The notes beneath the pieces are model-generated. The model had not been told where the DNA came from. It did no database searches and saw only the letters and a program-made list of their open reading frames with translations. Of a stretch of DNA of 64,000 nucleotides, positions 18,694 through 27,627 are shown piece after piece (positions within the stretch are counted from its first letter, which is position 1; each line of letters opens with the position of its first letter). The translations under genes and the position numbers were made by a program. The DNA comes from Vibrio tapetis subsp. quintayensis (lineage in GTDB: Bacteria; Pseudomonadota; Gammaproteobacteria; Enterobacterales; Vibrionaceae): NCBI RefSeq assembly GCF_030409945.1, contig NZ_JAUFQV010000026.1, positions 576,875 through 640,874 on the forward strand. Direction: 5' to 3'.

Positions 18694-19599
18694 ATGGTGG
18701 CAAAAATAACAACGGCGCATCAAGGCCCAGAATTATCTGAGTTAGTTCAAGGTTATTGGCGATTGGCTGAGTGGAACATGTCTCCACAACAGCGATTGGA
18801 CTTTCTAAAGCAGCATGTTGATTTAGGGATTACAACCGTTGACCATGCGGATATTTACGGCGGTTATGAGTGCGAACAGTTATTCGGAGAAGCGTTAGCG
18901 TTAGACCCTTCGGTCCGCGAGCAAATCGAGATCGTGACTAAATGCGATATTAATTTATGCGCAAAGCACCCACAGCGAAAAATCAATCATTACGATACCA
19001 GTGCGCAACATATCTTTAAGTCGGTAGATAATTCGTTACAACGAATGAATATCAACGAAATTGATGTTCTGCTTATTCACCGCCCAGACGCGCTAATGGA
19101 TGCAGATGAAGTCGCAGACGCATTCGCGGAATTACATAAAGTCGGTAAAGTGAAGCACTTTGGGGTGTCTAACTTTTCACCTCGTCAATTCGAACTGTTG
19201 CAATCACGGATCAATAAGCCTCTTGTGACCAATCAAGTCGAAATTAATCCGCTTAACTTCGACGTTGTGCACGACGGCACTTTGGATCAACTGCAGATGA
19301 ATCGTATTAAGCCAATGGCTTGGTCGTGCTTAGCGGGCGGGGATATCTTTGGCGGTACTGATGAGCAACATGTTCGAGTACGAGATGAGCTAAATGCCAT
19401 TGGTAAAGAAATTGGCGCGAAGAGCTTAGATCAAGTTATTTATACTTGGATTCGTCAATTGCCATCTAACCCTCTGCCAATTCTAGGTTCAGGTAAAATC
19501 GCTCGAGTAAAAAGTGCCGTTGAAGCTTTGTCTTTAGAAATGACACGCGAGCAATGGTACCGAGTATGGGTTGCGTCTAAAGGTCACGGTGTGCCTTAG
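18694..19599 (+). CDS. ydhF: Aldo/keto reductase YdhF
   Basis: Cytosolic NADPH-dependent aldo/keto reductase. The tetrad is recognisable: D in TVDHADIYGGYE (with the catalytic Tyr in the same motif), K in EIVTKCDIN, and H in VLLIHRPDALMDADEVADAF. KHFGVSNFSP and NQVEINPL are standard family segments. Close resemblance to E. coli YdhF over the whole 301 residues, including the PMAWSCLAGG and GSGKIARVK parts. The physiological substrate is not known. A GGGAG ribosome-binding site precedes the ATG, and a strong terminator follows. Confidence 0.93.
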   Translation: MVAKITTAHQGPELSELVQGYWRLAEWNMSPQQRLDFLKQHVDLGITTVDHADIYGGYECEQLFGEALALDPSVREQIEIVTKCDINLCAKHPQRKINHYDTSAQHIFKSVDNSLQRMNINEIDVLLIHRPDALMDADEVADAFAELHKVGKVKHFGVSNFSPRQFELLQSRINKPLVTNQVEINPLNFDVVHDGTLDQLQMNRIKPMAWSCLAGGDIFGGTDEQHVRVRDELNAIGKEIGAKSLDQVIYTWIRQLPSNPLPILGSGKIARVKSAVEALSLEMTREQWYRVWVASKGHGVP

Positions 19600-19626
19600 C
19601 CGACAAGCTGACTAAAAGTAGACATT

Positions 19627-19659
19627 AAAAAACCAGCGAGTATATCGCTGGTTTTTTTT
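19627..19659. terminator. Bidirectional intrinsic terminator between ydhF and the OmpV-like gene
   Basis: AAAAAACCAGCGA pairs perfectly with TCGCTGGTTTTTT over a 5-nt loop, with eight T in the plus direction and A-rich flank giving T in the minus direction. It serves both convergent genes. Confidence 0.9.
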
Positions 19660-19674
19660 ATCTGAATTTAGCGG

Positions 19675-20406
19675 CTAGAAACCTGCAAATTGATAACTGA
19701 TGCCAAATTCAACAGCCCAACCAAATGGCCTTTGAACCAGTGGACTGTCGTAGTTATGGCTTTCCATTTTAATTTTGCTCAGCATAATCAGTTTTCGAGA
19801 AAGATCGTATCGACCAATAATCCCCGCTTCATATACCCAAGAAGCACCAGCATTGAATTGATCAAGGCCACTTGCCGCTGATTCTGAAGCAGATACGCCA
19901 TACAAATGCTGTGATAGTTTCTCGTCGCGCCAGCTGAATTCTAAATATGGCACCATTTCAAATCGGCGCATGGTGCTGATTGGTTGAGAAACATGAACTT
20001 GAACTTCTTGTCCTTTATGAACAGCCATGACGTCGTGTAGGTAAGTTAGTCGTACGTTAGGCGTCCCGAGTGTGAAACCAAATTCCGCATTGCCATTACG
20101 GTCTGATATACCTGTTGGCAGTTCTGCAAATCGGCCACCTACTTCCATCCAGCGCCAACTTCCTGACACGCCCACGTAAGGCAATATATACAAGGTGCCC
20201 AAATTGTCGTCAACAAAGCCTTGTCGGCTTTCGTAATAGAGGTCGGGGACAAAGTTCCAAGCGGCGCTGTTTGAAGTCGTAAAGGCACTTTGATTGTAGG
20301 AAATACTCGCACCCGCGTAGCCAAATGCGTCATCTTTATCAATGCCAATAACCGCCATGGCTGAGGTAGAGAATAAGGCTAAAAGTAACAAGCTCAGTTT
20401 TTTCAT
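19675..20406 (-). CDS. MipA/OmpV-family outer-membrane protein
   Basis: Outer-membrane beta-barrel of about 243 residues. The start at 20406 gives a normal signal peptide (MKKLSLLLLALFSTSAMA) and is preferred over 20427. The mature part shows alternating hydrophobic strands, LYILPYVGVSGSWRW, a LPTGISDR segment and a C-terminal GWAVEFGISYQFAGF ending in Phe. This pattern fits OmpV/MipA proteins, variously described as porin-like or scaffold proteins. The specific role is unknown. Convergent with ydhF. Confidence 0.8.
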   Translation of the reverse strand: MKKLSLLLLALFSTSAMAVIGIDKDDAFGYAGASISYNQSAFTTSNSAAWNFVPDLYYESRQGFVDDNLGTLYILPYVGVSGSWRWMEVGGRFAELPTGISDRNGNAEFGFTLGTPNVRLTYLHDVMAVHKGQEVQVHVSQPISTMRRFEMVPYLEFSWRDEKLSQHLYGVSASESAASGLDQFNAGASWVYEAGIIGRYDLSRKLIMLSKIKMESHNYDSPLVQRPFGWAVEFGISYQFAGF

Positions 20407-20810
20407 AATAACATCCGTGAAAGGCACGACGCATGGTGCCTAGATCTAATCACCTAAGCATCATTCTTAGGTTCGCTTTTTAAGTGCAGCAATAATTATA
20501 CCAAAATTACATACAGTGCGAGCTTTGGTTTTATGGGAAAGTTCAAATAGATAACGCTGTCACGTTTTGATGTTGCTTGGTTCTTTAGCGTGATTGTGAG
20601 TTATGTTCGAATCTAAGGGGTTGATTGGTTGGGGCTTCGCTTGTCTATCGATGATCTTTATCACTAACGGCAATTCACTGCCGTACTTTTCTCCGTTTAA
20701 GCAACTCAAATACCATTCACTCCTTTAAATCCCCGTTTATCGCATTGGTCTGTTTGTCTTCGTCGATAGCAGTAAGCTAATCAACATCGAAAACAAATCG
20801 GGAACTTGTT
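20407..20810. other. Divergent promoter region ahead of the ABC/LolA-like operon
   Basis: About 400 bp without a gene. It should contain the promoter of the OmpV-like gene and the promoter of the seven-gene operon beginning at 20811. I found no palindrome strong enough to name; a LytTR regulator would be expected to bind imperfect direct repeats here. Confidence 0.4.
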
Positions 20811-21485
20811 ATGAAAACGCTTACTCACTCTTTTAAGAAAACATCGGCACTTTTGGCTTCAGGCTTATTGTCGCTTGGGTTATTAACTACTGCATCAACC
20901 GTTATTGCCGCTCCGTCTGAAGCGCTTATCAGCCAATACAACCAAGCCGCAGCCGGTGATGAAGCCTTGGTTGAAACGGTTGTGACAGAATTGACCACGT
21001 TAATTGATAACGAAGGCGCGAACCCCCTCACTTTAGTGTACTTAGGCAGTGGACAAACACTGCAAGGGCGAGATGCATTTTGGCCTTGGAATAAAATGAA
21101 GTTGGTGGAGAAAGGGTTAGCAACCATAGATAAAGGTTTGAACCTGATGGGAACTCAAAAAATAGCCAGCGAACAACAGACCGTCATTATGGGTTTACCT
21201 GAAAGTTACATGGCACGAGCGATAGCTGCGACGACTTATAGTCAGCTACCAGATATGTTCAACCACTTTGAACGTGGTTACGACTTGTACCTTGATTTGC
21301 TAGATGAACCGTATATCCAACAAGCACCATTTGAAGCGACATCATGGATATATGCGTATGCAATTGAAGCTGCGATTCGTGCTGAAGATGTCAATCAAGC
21401 AAAGTTGTGGTTGGCGGTCATGGAACAACGTGGACCGGAAAGCAACGACACTATTGCGGCTCAGTCTCTAATTAATCAAGCGTAG
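20811..21485 (+). CDS. Exported protein of unknown family, first gene of ABC/LolA-like operon
   Basis: Periplasmic protein of 224 residues with a clear signal peptide (about 1-33, LLASGLLSLGLLTTASTVIAA). The mature chain is almost entirely helical, with pairs such as NPLTLVYLGSGQTL and SWIYAYAIEAAIRAEDVNQAKLWLAVMEQRG that look like TPR-type repeats. I do not recognise a named family. As the first gene of a seven-gene run with a 15-bp gap to the ABC ATPase, it is probably a periplasmic partner of the transporter, perhaps a substrate chaperone or assembly factor. Confidence 0.8.
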   Translation: MKTLTHSFKKTSALLASGLLSLGLLTTASTVIAAPSEALISQYNQAAAGDEALVETVVTELTTLIDNEGANPLTLVYLGSGQTLQGRDAFWPWNKMKLVEKGLATIDKGLNLMGTQKIASEQQTVIMGLPESYMARAIAATTYSQLPDMFNHFERGYDLYLDLLDEPYIQQAPFEATSWIYAYAIEAAIRAEDVNQAKLWLAVMEQRGPESNDTIAAQSLINQA

Positions 21486-21500
21486 TTGGGAGGCAGTATC

Positions 21501-22184
21501 ATGCTTAGGTTTAGTGAAATTGAAAAACAATATCAATTGGGCCAGTTAAGTGTTCACGCACTCAATAACGTTGATGGTTGCATTCAAAAAGGTGAAATGG
21601 TGGCCTTATGTGGACCATCAGGCTCCGGTAAAAGTACATTACTGAATATTTTGGGCTTACTGGACATGCAATATCAAGGTGAGGTTTTACTAAACGGAGT
21701 ACCGCTGCCAAAAGACAAAAATCAAGCTGCGAATATACGTCGTCAGCAACTCGGTTTCATTTTTCAACGTTTTAATTTAATGCCGGTGATGACGGCGTTG
21801 GAAAATGTATCGTACCCACTGCATTTAAACGGTGTGTCTCTTAAGGACCAACAAAAGCGTTCCAGCGACATGCTGGAAAGAGTAGGGCTTAAAGACTTCT
21901 TGCATCACAGGCCAGACAACTTGTCCGGCGGTCAGCAGCAGCGAGTGGCTATTGCAAGGGCGCTTGTGAACAATCCATCATTGGTCATTGCTGATGAACC
22001 GACAGCTAGCCTAGATAGCCAAACCGCAAATCAAGTGATCGAAATAATGAAATCACTCGGTCACGAATTTAACACTACGTTTGTTGTTGCTACGCATGAC
22101 CCTCGTATGGCCAAACATTGTGACCGTGCTATTCAATTGCTAGATGGTGAGATCAATAAGGAGTCATTGAAATGGGTAAGTTAA
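21501..22184 (+). CDS. ABC transporter ATP-binding protein (MacB/LolD type)
   Basis: Cytoplasmic ATPase of a type VII (MacB/LolCDE/FtsE-like) ABC system. Walker A GPSGSGKST, Q-loop FIFQRFNLMP, signature LSGGQQQR, Walker B LVIADEPTASLD and H-loop VVATHDPRMAKH are all intact. The ATG at 21501 is chosen because GGGAGG lies 8 bp upstream; the TTG at 21486 would place the ribosome-binding site inside the gene. 227 residues. It overlaps the permease gene by 13 bp. Such pairs drive periplasmic mechanotransmission rather than direct translocation. Confidence 0.93.
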   Translation: MLRFSEIEKQYQLGQLSVHALNNVDGCIQKGEMVALCGPSGSGKSTLLNILGLLDMQYQGEVLLNGVPLPKDKNQAANIRRQQLGFIFQRFNLMPVMTALENVSYPLHLNGVSLKDQQKRSSDMLERVGLKDFLHHRPDNLSGGQQQRVAIARALVNNPSLVIADEPTASLDSQTANQVIEIMKSLGHEFNTTFVVATHDPRMAKHCDRAIQLLDGEINKESLKWVS

Positions 22185-23440
22185 CTGAAAAACTGATGCC
22201 TTACAGTTACAAATTGGCGTTACTCAACTTAATGCGAAATGGCAGACGAAGTCTGTTGTCTATCACCATAATTTCGATAGCGGTATTCGCGATGGTCAGT
22301 GCGGGTGGGTTTGGTTTATACACGTATGAGTCTTTGAAAGAATCGACGGCGAGAGAAACTGGCCACCTAACCATCAGCCAGCCAGGTTACTTTGAACAAG
22401 ATGAAGAAATGCCGTTGAGCAATGGTCTCACTGCTAGCGAACACCTCATCCCGCAAATTATGAAAGACGAACGCGTCCGCAGCGTGCAGCCAAGAGTATA
22501 CCTTTCTGGTTTAGTTTCTAACGGCAATAAATCGACAATCTTCATGGGCATTGGCGTTAATGACAGAGAATTCGATATGAAAGGCCCGTTCCTAAATGTG
22601 ATAGAGGGGAAGACCTTGTCTAACGTTGAGTCGACGCGTTTTGACCCAGCAGAGCCTGAGATAATGCTAGGCAGTGACCTCGCGCGAAACCTCAATGTGA
22701 GTGTTGGCGATTGGCTGACGTTACTAGCAACCACATCTGACGGAGCATTGAATGCATTTGACTTTAAAGTCAGAGGTATTTATTCCACCGGTATTCCTGA
22801 GTTGGATAAGAGACAACTCTATATTCATATTCAATCGGCGCAAGAGCTTCTCGTGAGCGAAAAAGTCAGTACGTTATCGGTCTTCCTATTTGAAACGAAA
22901 TTTACAGCGCCGGTACAAGAAGCGTTAACTACGCAGCTTGGCGATGTGAGCCAGCAGGGCTTGGAAATTACGCCATGGGAGGATCGGGCTTTTTTTTACA
23001 AAAAGGTAAAAGATCTTTATGACCGGATCTTTGGCATCATGGGAATAGTGATGGGGTTGGTCGTTTTCGTTTCCCTGTTTAACACCATGACCATGTCGGT
23101 AACCGAGAGAACGCGTGAAATAGGCACGTTGTCTGCGTTAGGGTGTTACCCTCGTGAAATCGTTGCTGGATTTTTACGCGAATCAGTCATATTGGCCACG
23201 GCTGGGGCTCTTATAGGTACGATTTTAAGTGGACTCGCGACATTGTTGTTACTTGTCGTTGATATTGAAATGCCACCGCCACCGGGGCACACGGAAGGTT
23301 ACCCTCTCAACATCTATTTCTCACTTGAGTTAGCCGCATACGCGGGGGCCGCCGTGATTATCATTTGCTTTATTGCCGCATTCATTTCCGCTCGCAAGGG
23401 TGTCAATCGCCCTATTACAGAGGCACTGATTTATGTATAA
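22172..23440 (+). CDS. ABC transporter permease (MacB/FtsX/LolCE type)
   Basis: Inner-membrane permease of 422 residues. One N-terminal helix (SLLSITIISIAVFAMVSAGGFG) is followed by a large periplasmic MacB_PCD-like domain (about 55-250), then three C-terminal helices of the FtsX domain (IMGIVMGLVVFVSLF, ESVILATAGALIGT, AYAGAAVIIICFIAAF). The motif TERTREIGTLSALGC is the standard coupling segment of this family. Four-helix architecture fits LolC/E or MacB. Starts inside the ATPase gene and overlaps the next gene by 8 bp. Confidence 0.92.
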   Translation: MGKLTEKLMPYSYKLALLNLMRNGRRSLLSITIISIAVFAMVSAGGFGLYTYESLKESTARETGHLTISQPGYFEQDEEMPLSNGLTASEHLIPQIMKDERVRSVQPRVYLSGLVSNGNKSTIFMGIGVNDREFDMKGPFLNVIEGKTLSNVESTRFDPAEPEIMLGSDLARNLNVSVGDWLTLLATTSDGALNAFDFKVRGIYSTGIPELDKRQLYIHIQSAQELLVSEKVSTLSVFLFETKFTAPVQEALTTQLGDVSQQGLEITPWEDRAFFYKKVKDLYDRIFGIMGIVMGLVVFVSLFNTMTMSVTERTREIGTLSALGCYPREIVAGFLRESVILATAGALIGTILSGLATLLLLVVDIEMPPPPGHTEGYPLNIYFSLELAAYAGAAVIIICFIAAFISARKGVNRPITEALIYV

Positions 23441-24239
23441 GTTTCAGGTTTATTTTCAAAACGTCACAAGCTTCATTAAGAGCGGGTTTGTCCTAGTGGT
23501 CTTGACTGTGTGTTCGGCGCTGTTAGCGATTTCCGCTCAGGCGAGTGAGGATGTTTCCGCGATGTTGAAACAAGCGGATCAGTACCGACTGGATCAAGAG
23601 TCGGCTAAAATTGTCTCTGTTGTACGTTTGTACCAAGGTGGCGAGTTAGACAAAACGCAGAAGTACCACGTTTATTCAAGGCCTGAACGCGAGTCGCTGG
23701 TGGTATTTAAATCAAAAGTAGAAGCAGGGCAAAAAATGTTGATGCTCGAAGACAACTATTGGTTAGTTATGCCTAAAAGCCGTCGTCCTATACGCATTAC
23801 ACCCATGCAAAAATTGTTAGGTGAAGCGTCAGTCGGAGACATTTCAACCTTAACGTGGAGTGAAGATTACCAAGGCACACTCATCGCATCCGAAAGCATA
23901 GAAACTGAAACAGGAAAGCCGGCTCAAGCGATAAAACTGCATTTAGTCTCGACCACAAAAGGCGCAAGTTATCACAAAATTGACCTGTGGATCACCGAAG
24001 ATAACTACTTCCCGATAAAAGCCGATTTATATCTTCGATCGGGAAAAATGGCAAAACAAGCGAGGTTTGAGCAAGGCAAGCGTAATGGACAACTCGCCGT
24101 TACCGCGATGACATTGCAAGACAGCATTCAACCAAGCAAAAAAACCGTCATTGAATATCAATCCATTACGCAAGTAGAGCTAGAAGACAAGTACTACAAC
24201 CCGTCATATCTCGTTCGTAATACGGTATCGGAGTTATAG
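23433..24239 (+). CDS. LolA-like outer-membrane lipoprotein-sorting protein (PF17131 type)
   Basis: Periplasmic protein of 268 residues whose fold should resemble LolA, a half-open beta-barrel carrying a lipid or acyl chain. A long N-terminal signal region (SGFVLVVLTVCSALLAISAQA) leads to the mature chain. The family block is clear: DNYWLVMPKSRRPIRIT, QKLLGEASVGDIS, and a later DLWITEDNYFPIKADLYLRSGK. Family knowledge supports lipid or lipoprotein carriage between membranes; here it sits between an ABC motor and an outer-membrane barrel, which suggests a shuttle role. Confidence 0.85.
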   Translation: MYKFQVYFQNVTSFIKSGFVLVVLTVCSALLAISAQASEDVSAMLKQADQYRLDQESAKIVSVVRLYQGGELDKTQKYHVYSRPERESLVVFKSKVEAGQKMLMLEDNYWLVMPKSRRPIRITPMQKLLGEASVGDISTLTWSEDYQGTLIASESIETETGKPAQAIKLHLVSTTKGASYHKIDLWITEDNYFPIKADLYLRSGKMAKQARFEQGKRNGQLAVTAMTLQDSIQPSKKTVIEYQSITQVELEDKYYNPSYLVRNTVSEL

Positions 24240-25535
24240 ATGAAACGTTGGCCTTTGCTACTCGCTTTCGTGTCTTCTCCATTCGCTCTGACAACAGCAT
24301 GGGCGGGCGATGTTTCCTTTAACTGGGATTGGATGATCAGCGCACAACATAATAGCGTTAACGAACAAGCGCAGTATTTCCCTGACAACCGATCAAGCAA
24401 TGGCTCAATAAGCGGCCTACTGGACTTAGAAGTGATGGGGCAACAGTGGGTAGGTTTGGCCGCAATCAAAGCCAACGATCTTTATCACTCAGACAACGCC
24501 AGCTCTGTTTCGAGTGAAGTGATCCTACGAGAACTGTTTTGGCAAGGCAGCGTAGAGGTGGCGGATACGTCCATTGATATTACAGCGGGAAAGATGAGAT
24601 TGGATTGGGGCGTCGGTTACGGATATCGCCCGCTGGATTTATTTAAACCATACCGACGTAACCCAATTGGTATTCAAGTTGAAGAGGGAGCCGGCGTTTT
24701 GAGCTTTTCTCATTTTGATGCGACGGGTGAATGGACATTACTCGGAACTGATTCATCGTGGACAAGCCAAGAGATGACCGACCTTGAAGACGCAAAAAAG
24801 CAAAAAGGTATCGGAGTTCGTCGGTATGGCTTAACGGGAGACAGCGAGTATCAGTTGATCGCTTACTACGATGATGTAAGAAAAGGATTGGTTGGCGGAA
24901 GCTTAGTGTCGGTCGTGGATGCATCGTGGGAGTTTCATGGTTCCGTGGTCTATCAAAATGAATACGTTGGATATCACTTTCCAACGTCGGCGTCACGGTA
25001 TAGTGTGCCAGAAATACGAAGTGAAATAGGAGCAGTGCAGGCTCTTGTCGGTCTAACTTGGGCAAGTGAAACGGGTCATAATATTGTGCTTGAGTATTGG
25101 TACGATAGCCGTGCATGGAGCAATAACCAGTGGCAGAAAAATCATCATAATAGCCAGTTGCTGAGGCAAAACAGGAATGTGTCCGATGTTCGGTACGGCT
25201 ATGCCAATGGTTATCAGCAGGAAAACATCGTGCAGCACAATGTGATGTTGCATTGGAGCTTTGATAGCTCTGGTTGGAGTCACTATAACTTGAGTGATTA
25301 TGGGCTGAGTGCTGATGCATTGTCTTCACTGACTCCTTTAGTCGACCTGCTCTATTCACCCGAGGATTCAGGGGTGATTCTTACTCCGAAATTAACGTAT
25401 GAATGGCTGAACACAGGGGCGACGCAATTTGAAACCGAACTTGCTGCACGTTTTCTACTCGGAGATGAGCGATCGGCCTATCAAAATTTACCAGATAAGA
25501 ATATGATTTTATTGAATCTTAAAGGACGGTTCTAA
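24240..25535 (+). CDS. Predicted outer-membrane beta-barrel protein
   Basis: 431-residue exported protein with signal peptide (about 1-22, ending TAWA). The mature part is rich in alternating amphipathic strands with aromatic girdles (ITAGKMRLDWGVGYGYRPL, LVEYWYDSRAWSN-like repeats) and ends NLKGRF with terminal Phe, as outer-membrane barrels do. The layout recalls DUF1302-like barrels that accompany LolA-like proteins in other transporter clusters, but I cannot confirm family. Start codon directly abuts the previous stop. Likely the outer-membrane terminus of the system. Confidence 0.75.
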   Translation: MKRWPLLLAFVSSPFALTTAWAGDVSFNWDWMISAQHNSVNEQAQYFPDNRSSNGSISGLLDLEVMGQQWVGLAAIKANDLYHSDNASSVSSEVILRELFWQGSVEVADTSIDITAGKMRLDWGVGYGYRPLDLFKPYRRNPIGIQVEEGAGVLSFSHFDATGEWTLLGTDSSWTSQEMTDLEDAKKQKGIGVRRYGLTGDSEYQLIAYYDDVRKGLVGGSLVSVVDASWEFHGSVVYQNEYVGYHFPTSASRYSVPEIRSEIGAVQALVGLTWASETGHNIVLEYWYDSRAWSNNQWQKNHHNSQLLRQNRNVSDVRYGYANGYQQENIVQHNVMLHWSFDSSGWSHYNLSDYGLSADALSSLTPLVDLLYSPEDSGVILTPKLTYEWLNTGATQFETELAARFLLGDERSAYQNLPDKNMILLNLKGRF

Positions 25536-26615
25536 ATGGTGATGAAGTTTTCAATAAAAAATAAGTGGCTAAAAAGCGTTCTACTTACATCGCTATTTTG
25601 TGCCATCATTGCGTTTGCTACCATGCTCGTATGGCCATCTAGCTATTATGATCACGCACTTATTAGTTTCGGCTACGGTTACAGTGCAATCATTAGTGCC
25701 CGTATCATTACTTGGCGATTCCCAAGCCTCACTGCGCGACAGAGCGATGCGTTTAGTGTTATTGGTGCTTTGATCTTTGGATCAATGAACGCAGGGTGGT
25801 GGCTAGGCTATTTTCACGGCGATGAGAGTGCCGCAGGTATAGAGTCTGTCATTATGCTTGGCGCGGTGTTTACTGTGACTTGTTTTTATTACTTTTACGC
25901 ACATGAGCAAAAAATCATGGCCGACAAAGAGCTTGAACGGTTAAAAAGAGTTCAGTCGGAGCAAGAAAAAGCCATTGTCTTAGGGGAGCTAAAACAGTTA
26001 CAAAGTCAGATAGAGCCACATTTCTTGTTCAATACACTGGCGAACATTAATGTTCTGATCGAGCATGATCCAAGTAAAGCTCAGCGGATGTTAACCCAGT
26101 TGACAGAGTTGCTAAGAGCAACGTTGAAAAAAAACAGGACGCAACTTTCAACGATTAAAGAAGAGTTGGATCTGGTTGCTGCCTACTTAGAAATACAGCA
26201 AATTCGGTTAGGTGACGATTTTACTTTTGATATTGAATGCGAAGACAAGCTCGCAGGATTAGCACTGCCTCCACTATTGCTTCAACCTTTGGTCGAGAAC
26301 GCGGTACTGCACGGTGTTGAACCGTTAGCAGAGCGAGGACATATTGAAGTATCGATTAAGCGAGAAACAGACACATTGTGTGTACGTGTTTCTGATAATG
26401 GTCAAGGGCTCAACCCGGCGTCTCCCGCACATAAATCTGGTGGGAATGGCATTGGATTACAGAACGTAAGAGAGAGATTGACGGCGTTGTTTGAAGCTGA
26501 CGCTAACTTGCAGATTAAAGAAAACCCGCTCAAGGGCGTGACGTCTCAAATTTGTATTGGGATTCCATCTATGCAAACACTTTCCAAAAATAAGCATGAC
26601 AAAAAAACACTTTAA
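25536..26615 (+). CDS. LytS/AlgZ-type sensor histidine kinase
   Basis: Membrane sensor kinase of 359 residues. Four N-terminal helices (about 12-130) form the sensing region with little periplasmic domain. A short coiled coil then leads to the His_kinase domain (PF06580): QIEPHFLFNTLANIN contains the phospho-accepting His (about 165), PLVENAVLHGV is the N-box and VSDNGQGLNP the G1 box. The ATG abuts the stop of the barrel gene. Pairing with the LytTR regulator 9 bp downstream is typical. It probably senses a membrane or envelope state or the transported substrate. Confidence 0.92.
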   Translation: MVMKFSIKNKWLKSVLLTSLFCAIIAFATMLVWPSSYYDHALISFGYGYSAIISARIITWRFPSLTARQSDAFSVIGALIFGSMNAGWWLGYFHGDESAAGIESVIMLGAVFTVTCFYYFYAHEQKIMADKELERLKRVQSEQEKAIVLGELKQLQSQIEPHFLFNTLANINVLIEHDPSKAQRMLTQLTELLRATLKKNRTQLSTIKEELDLVAAYLEIQQIRLGDDFTFDIECEDKLAGLALPPLLLQPLVENAVLHGVEPLAERGHIEVSIKRETDTLCVRVSDNGQGLNPASPAHKSGGNGIGLQNVRERLTALFEADANLQIKENPLKGVTSQICIGIPSMQTLSKNKHDKKTL

Positions 26616-26624
26616 GGGACAAGG

Positions 26625-27413
26625 ATGCCATCAAATATGATCACTGCCGTTATTGCCGACGACGAGCCTTTATTGCTCCATCATCTGAATAAACTGTTAG
26701 GGGAGGCGTGGCCACAACTCAATGTGCTAACCAAAGCGAGTGACGGAAAAATTGCCTTTGATGCGATCTTGGAACAAGAGCCAGATGTGGTTTTTCTGGA
26801 TATCCGAATGCCCAACCTAGATGGTATTACGCTTGCCAAAAAAATCAGCAAGCTTAATAAGGTTCCCTACATTGTATTTACGACCGCCTATGATGAGTAT
26901 GCGGTTCAGGCGTTTGAACACAGCGCAGTCGACTACCTCTTGAAGCCATTATCTGAAGACAGACTTTACCAAGCTTGCCTCAAGCTCCAGCAACGGATTG
27001 AGGCTGGGTTACCTCGTCATATCCCAGATGTTTCTGCGCTTGTAGAGCAGTTGCAGCAGGCGAATAAAGAGGCTCCCAAAGAAGTACTCAATTGGATAAG
27101 AGCGACAAAAGGCGAAGAAATACATTTAGTTCCGTGTGATGAGGTTTGTTATTTCAAAGCAGAAGATAAGTACATTTCTTTGTTTACACGTCAAGGTACA
27201 CAATTTAACGAATATTTAATTCGCACGTCATTAAAAGATTTATTGAGCCAGTTAGATGACGAACTATTTTGGCAAATTCATCGTTCTACTATCGTGAATG
27301 TGCGGAAAGTCGAAAAAGTAAAAAAAGATTTTACAGGTAAAATGCACGTGAAAATTGCAGACAGACAGTTACCAGTAAGCCGCGCCTGCCAAGCGTTATT
27401 CAAAGGTATGTGA
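26625..27413 (+). CDS. LytTR-family response regulator
   Basis: Response regulator of 262 residues. The receiver domain has the acidic pair ADDEP, phospho-acceptor Asp in VVFLDIRMPNLDG (about 59), T in FTTAYDEYA and K in DYLLKPLSE. A linker (about 125-155) precedes a LytTR DNA-binding domain with EVCYFKAEDKYI and FWQIHRSTIVNVRKVEKV. Partner of the adjacent LytS-type kinase. Being the last gene of the operon, it probably autoregulates the whole locus; the binding site was not located. Confidence 0.93.
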   Translation: MPSNMITAVIADDEPLLLHHLNKLLGEAWPQLNVLTKASDGKIAFDAILEQEPDVVFLDIRMPNLDGITLAKKISKLNKVPYIVFTTAYDEYAVQAFEHSAVDYLLKPLSEDRLYQACLKLQQRIEAGLPRHIPDVSALVEQLQQANKEAPKEVLNWIRATKGEEIHLVPCDEVCYFKAEDKYISLFTRQGTQFNEYLIRTSLKDLLSQLDDELFWQIHRSTIVNVRKVEKVKKDFTGKMHVKIADRQLPVSRACQALFKGM

Positions 27414-27627
27414 TTTCATATGTTCGAGCTCAATTCTTTTTTTGTTGTTTTGCGTTAAACATATTCGTGGTTTGAGGTTTTTTTACTTGTTTTAGGTACG
27501 GCTTTCACATCACAGAAACAATCTGACACATTTATTTACTAAGCCAATTGCAGTAACTTTAGCAATATAGCAGTCGTATAGACACCTCTTGCTGCGAGTT
27601 GCAGCCTTAATAATAGTGGTTTAGTGA

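Noticed and set aside
24643..25359. 238-codon open frame on the minus strand
   Set aside because: Lies wholly inside the plus-strand barrel gene, has His/Ser-rich low-quality composition and no recognisable domain or ribosome-binding site. The barrel gene has signal peptide, operon context and family features.
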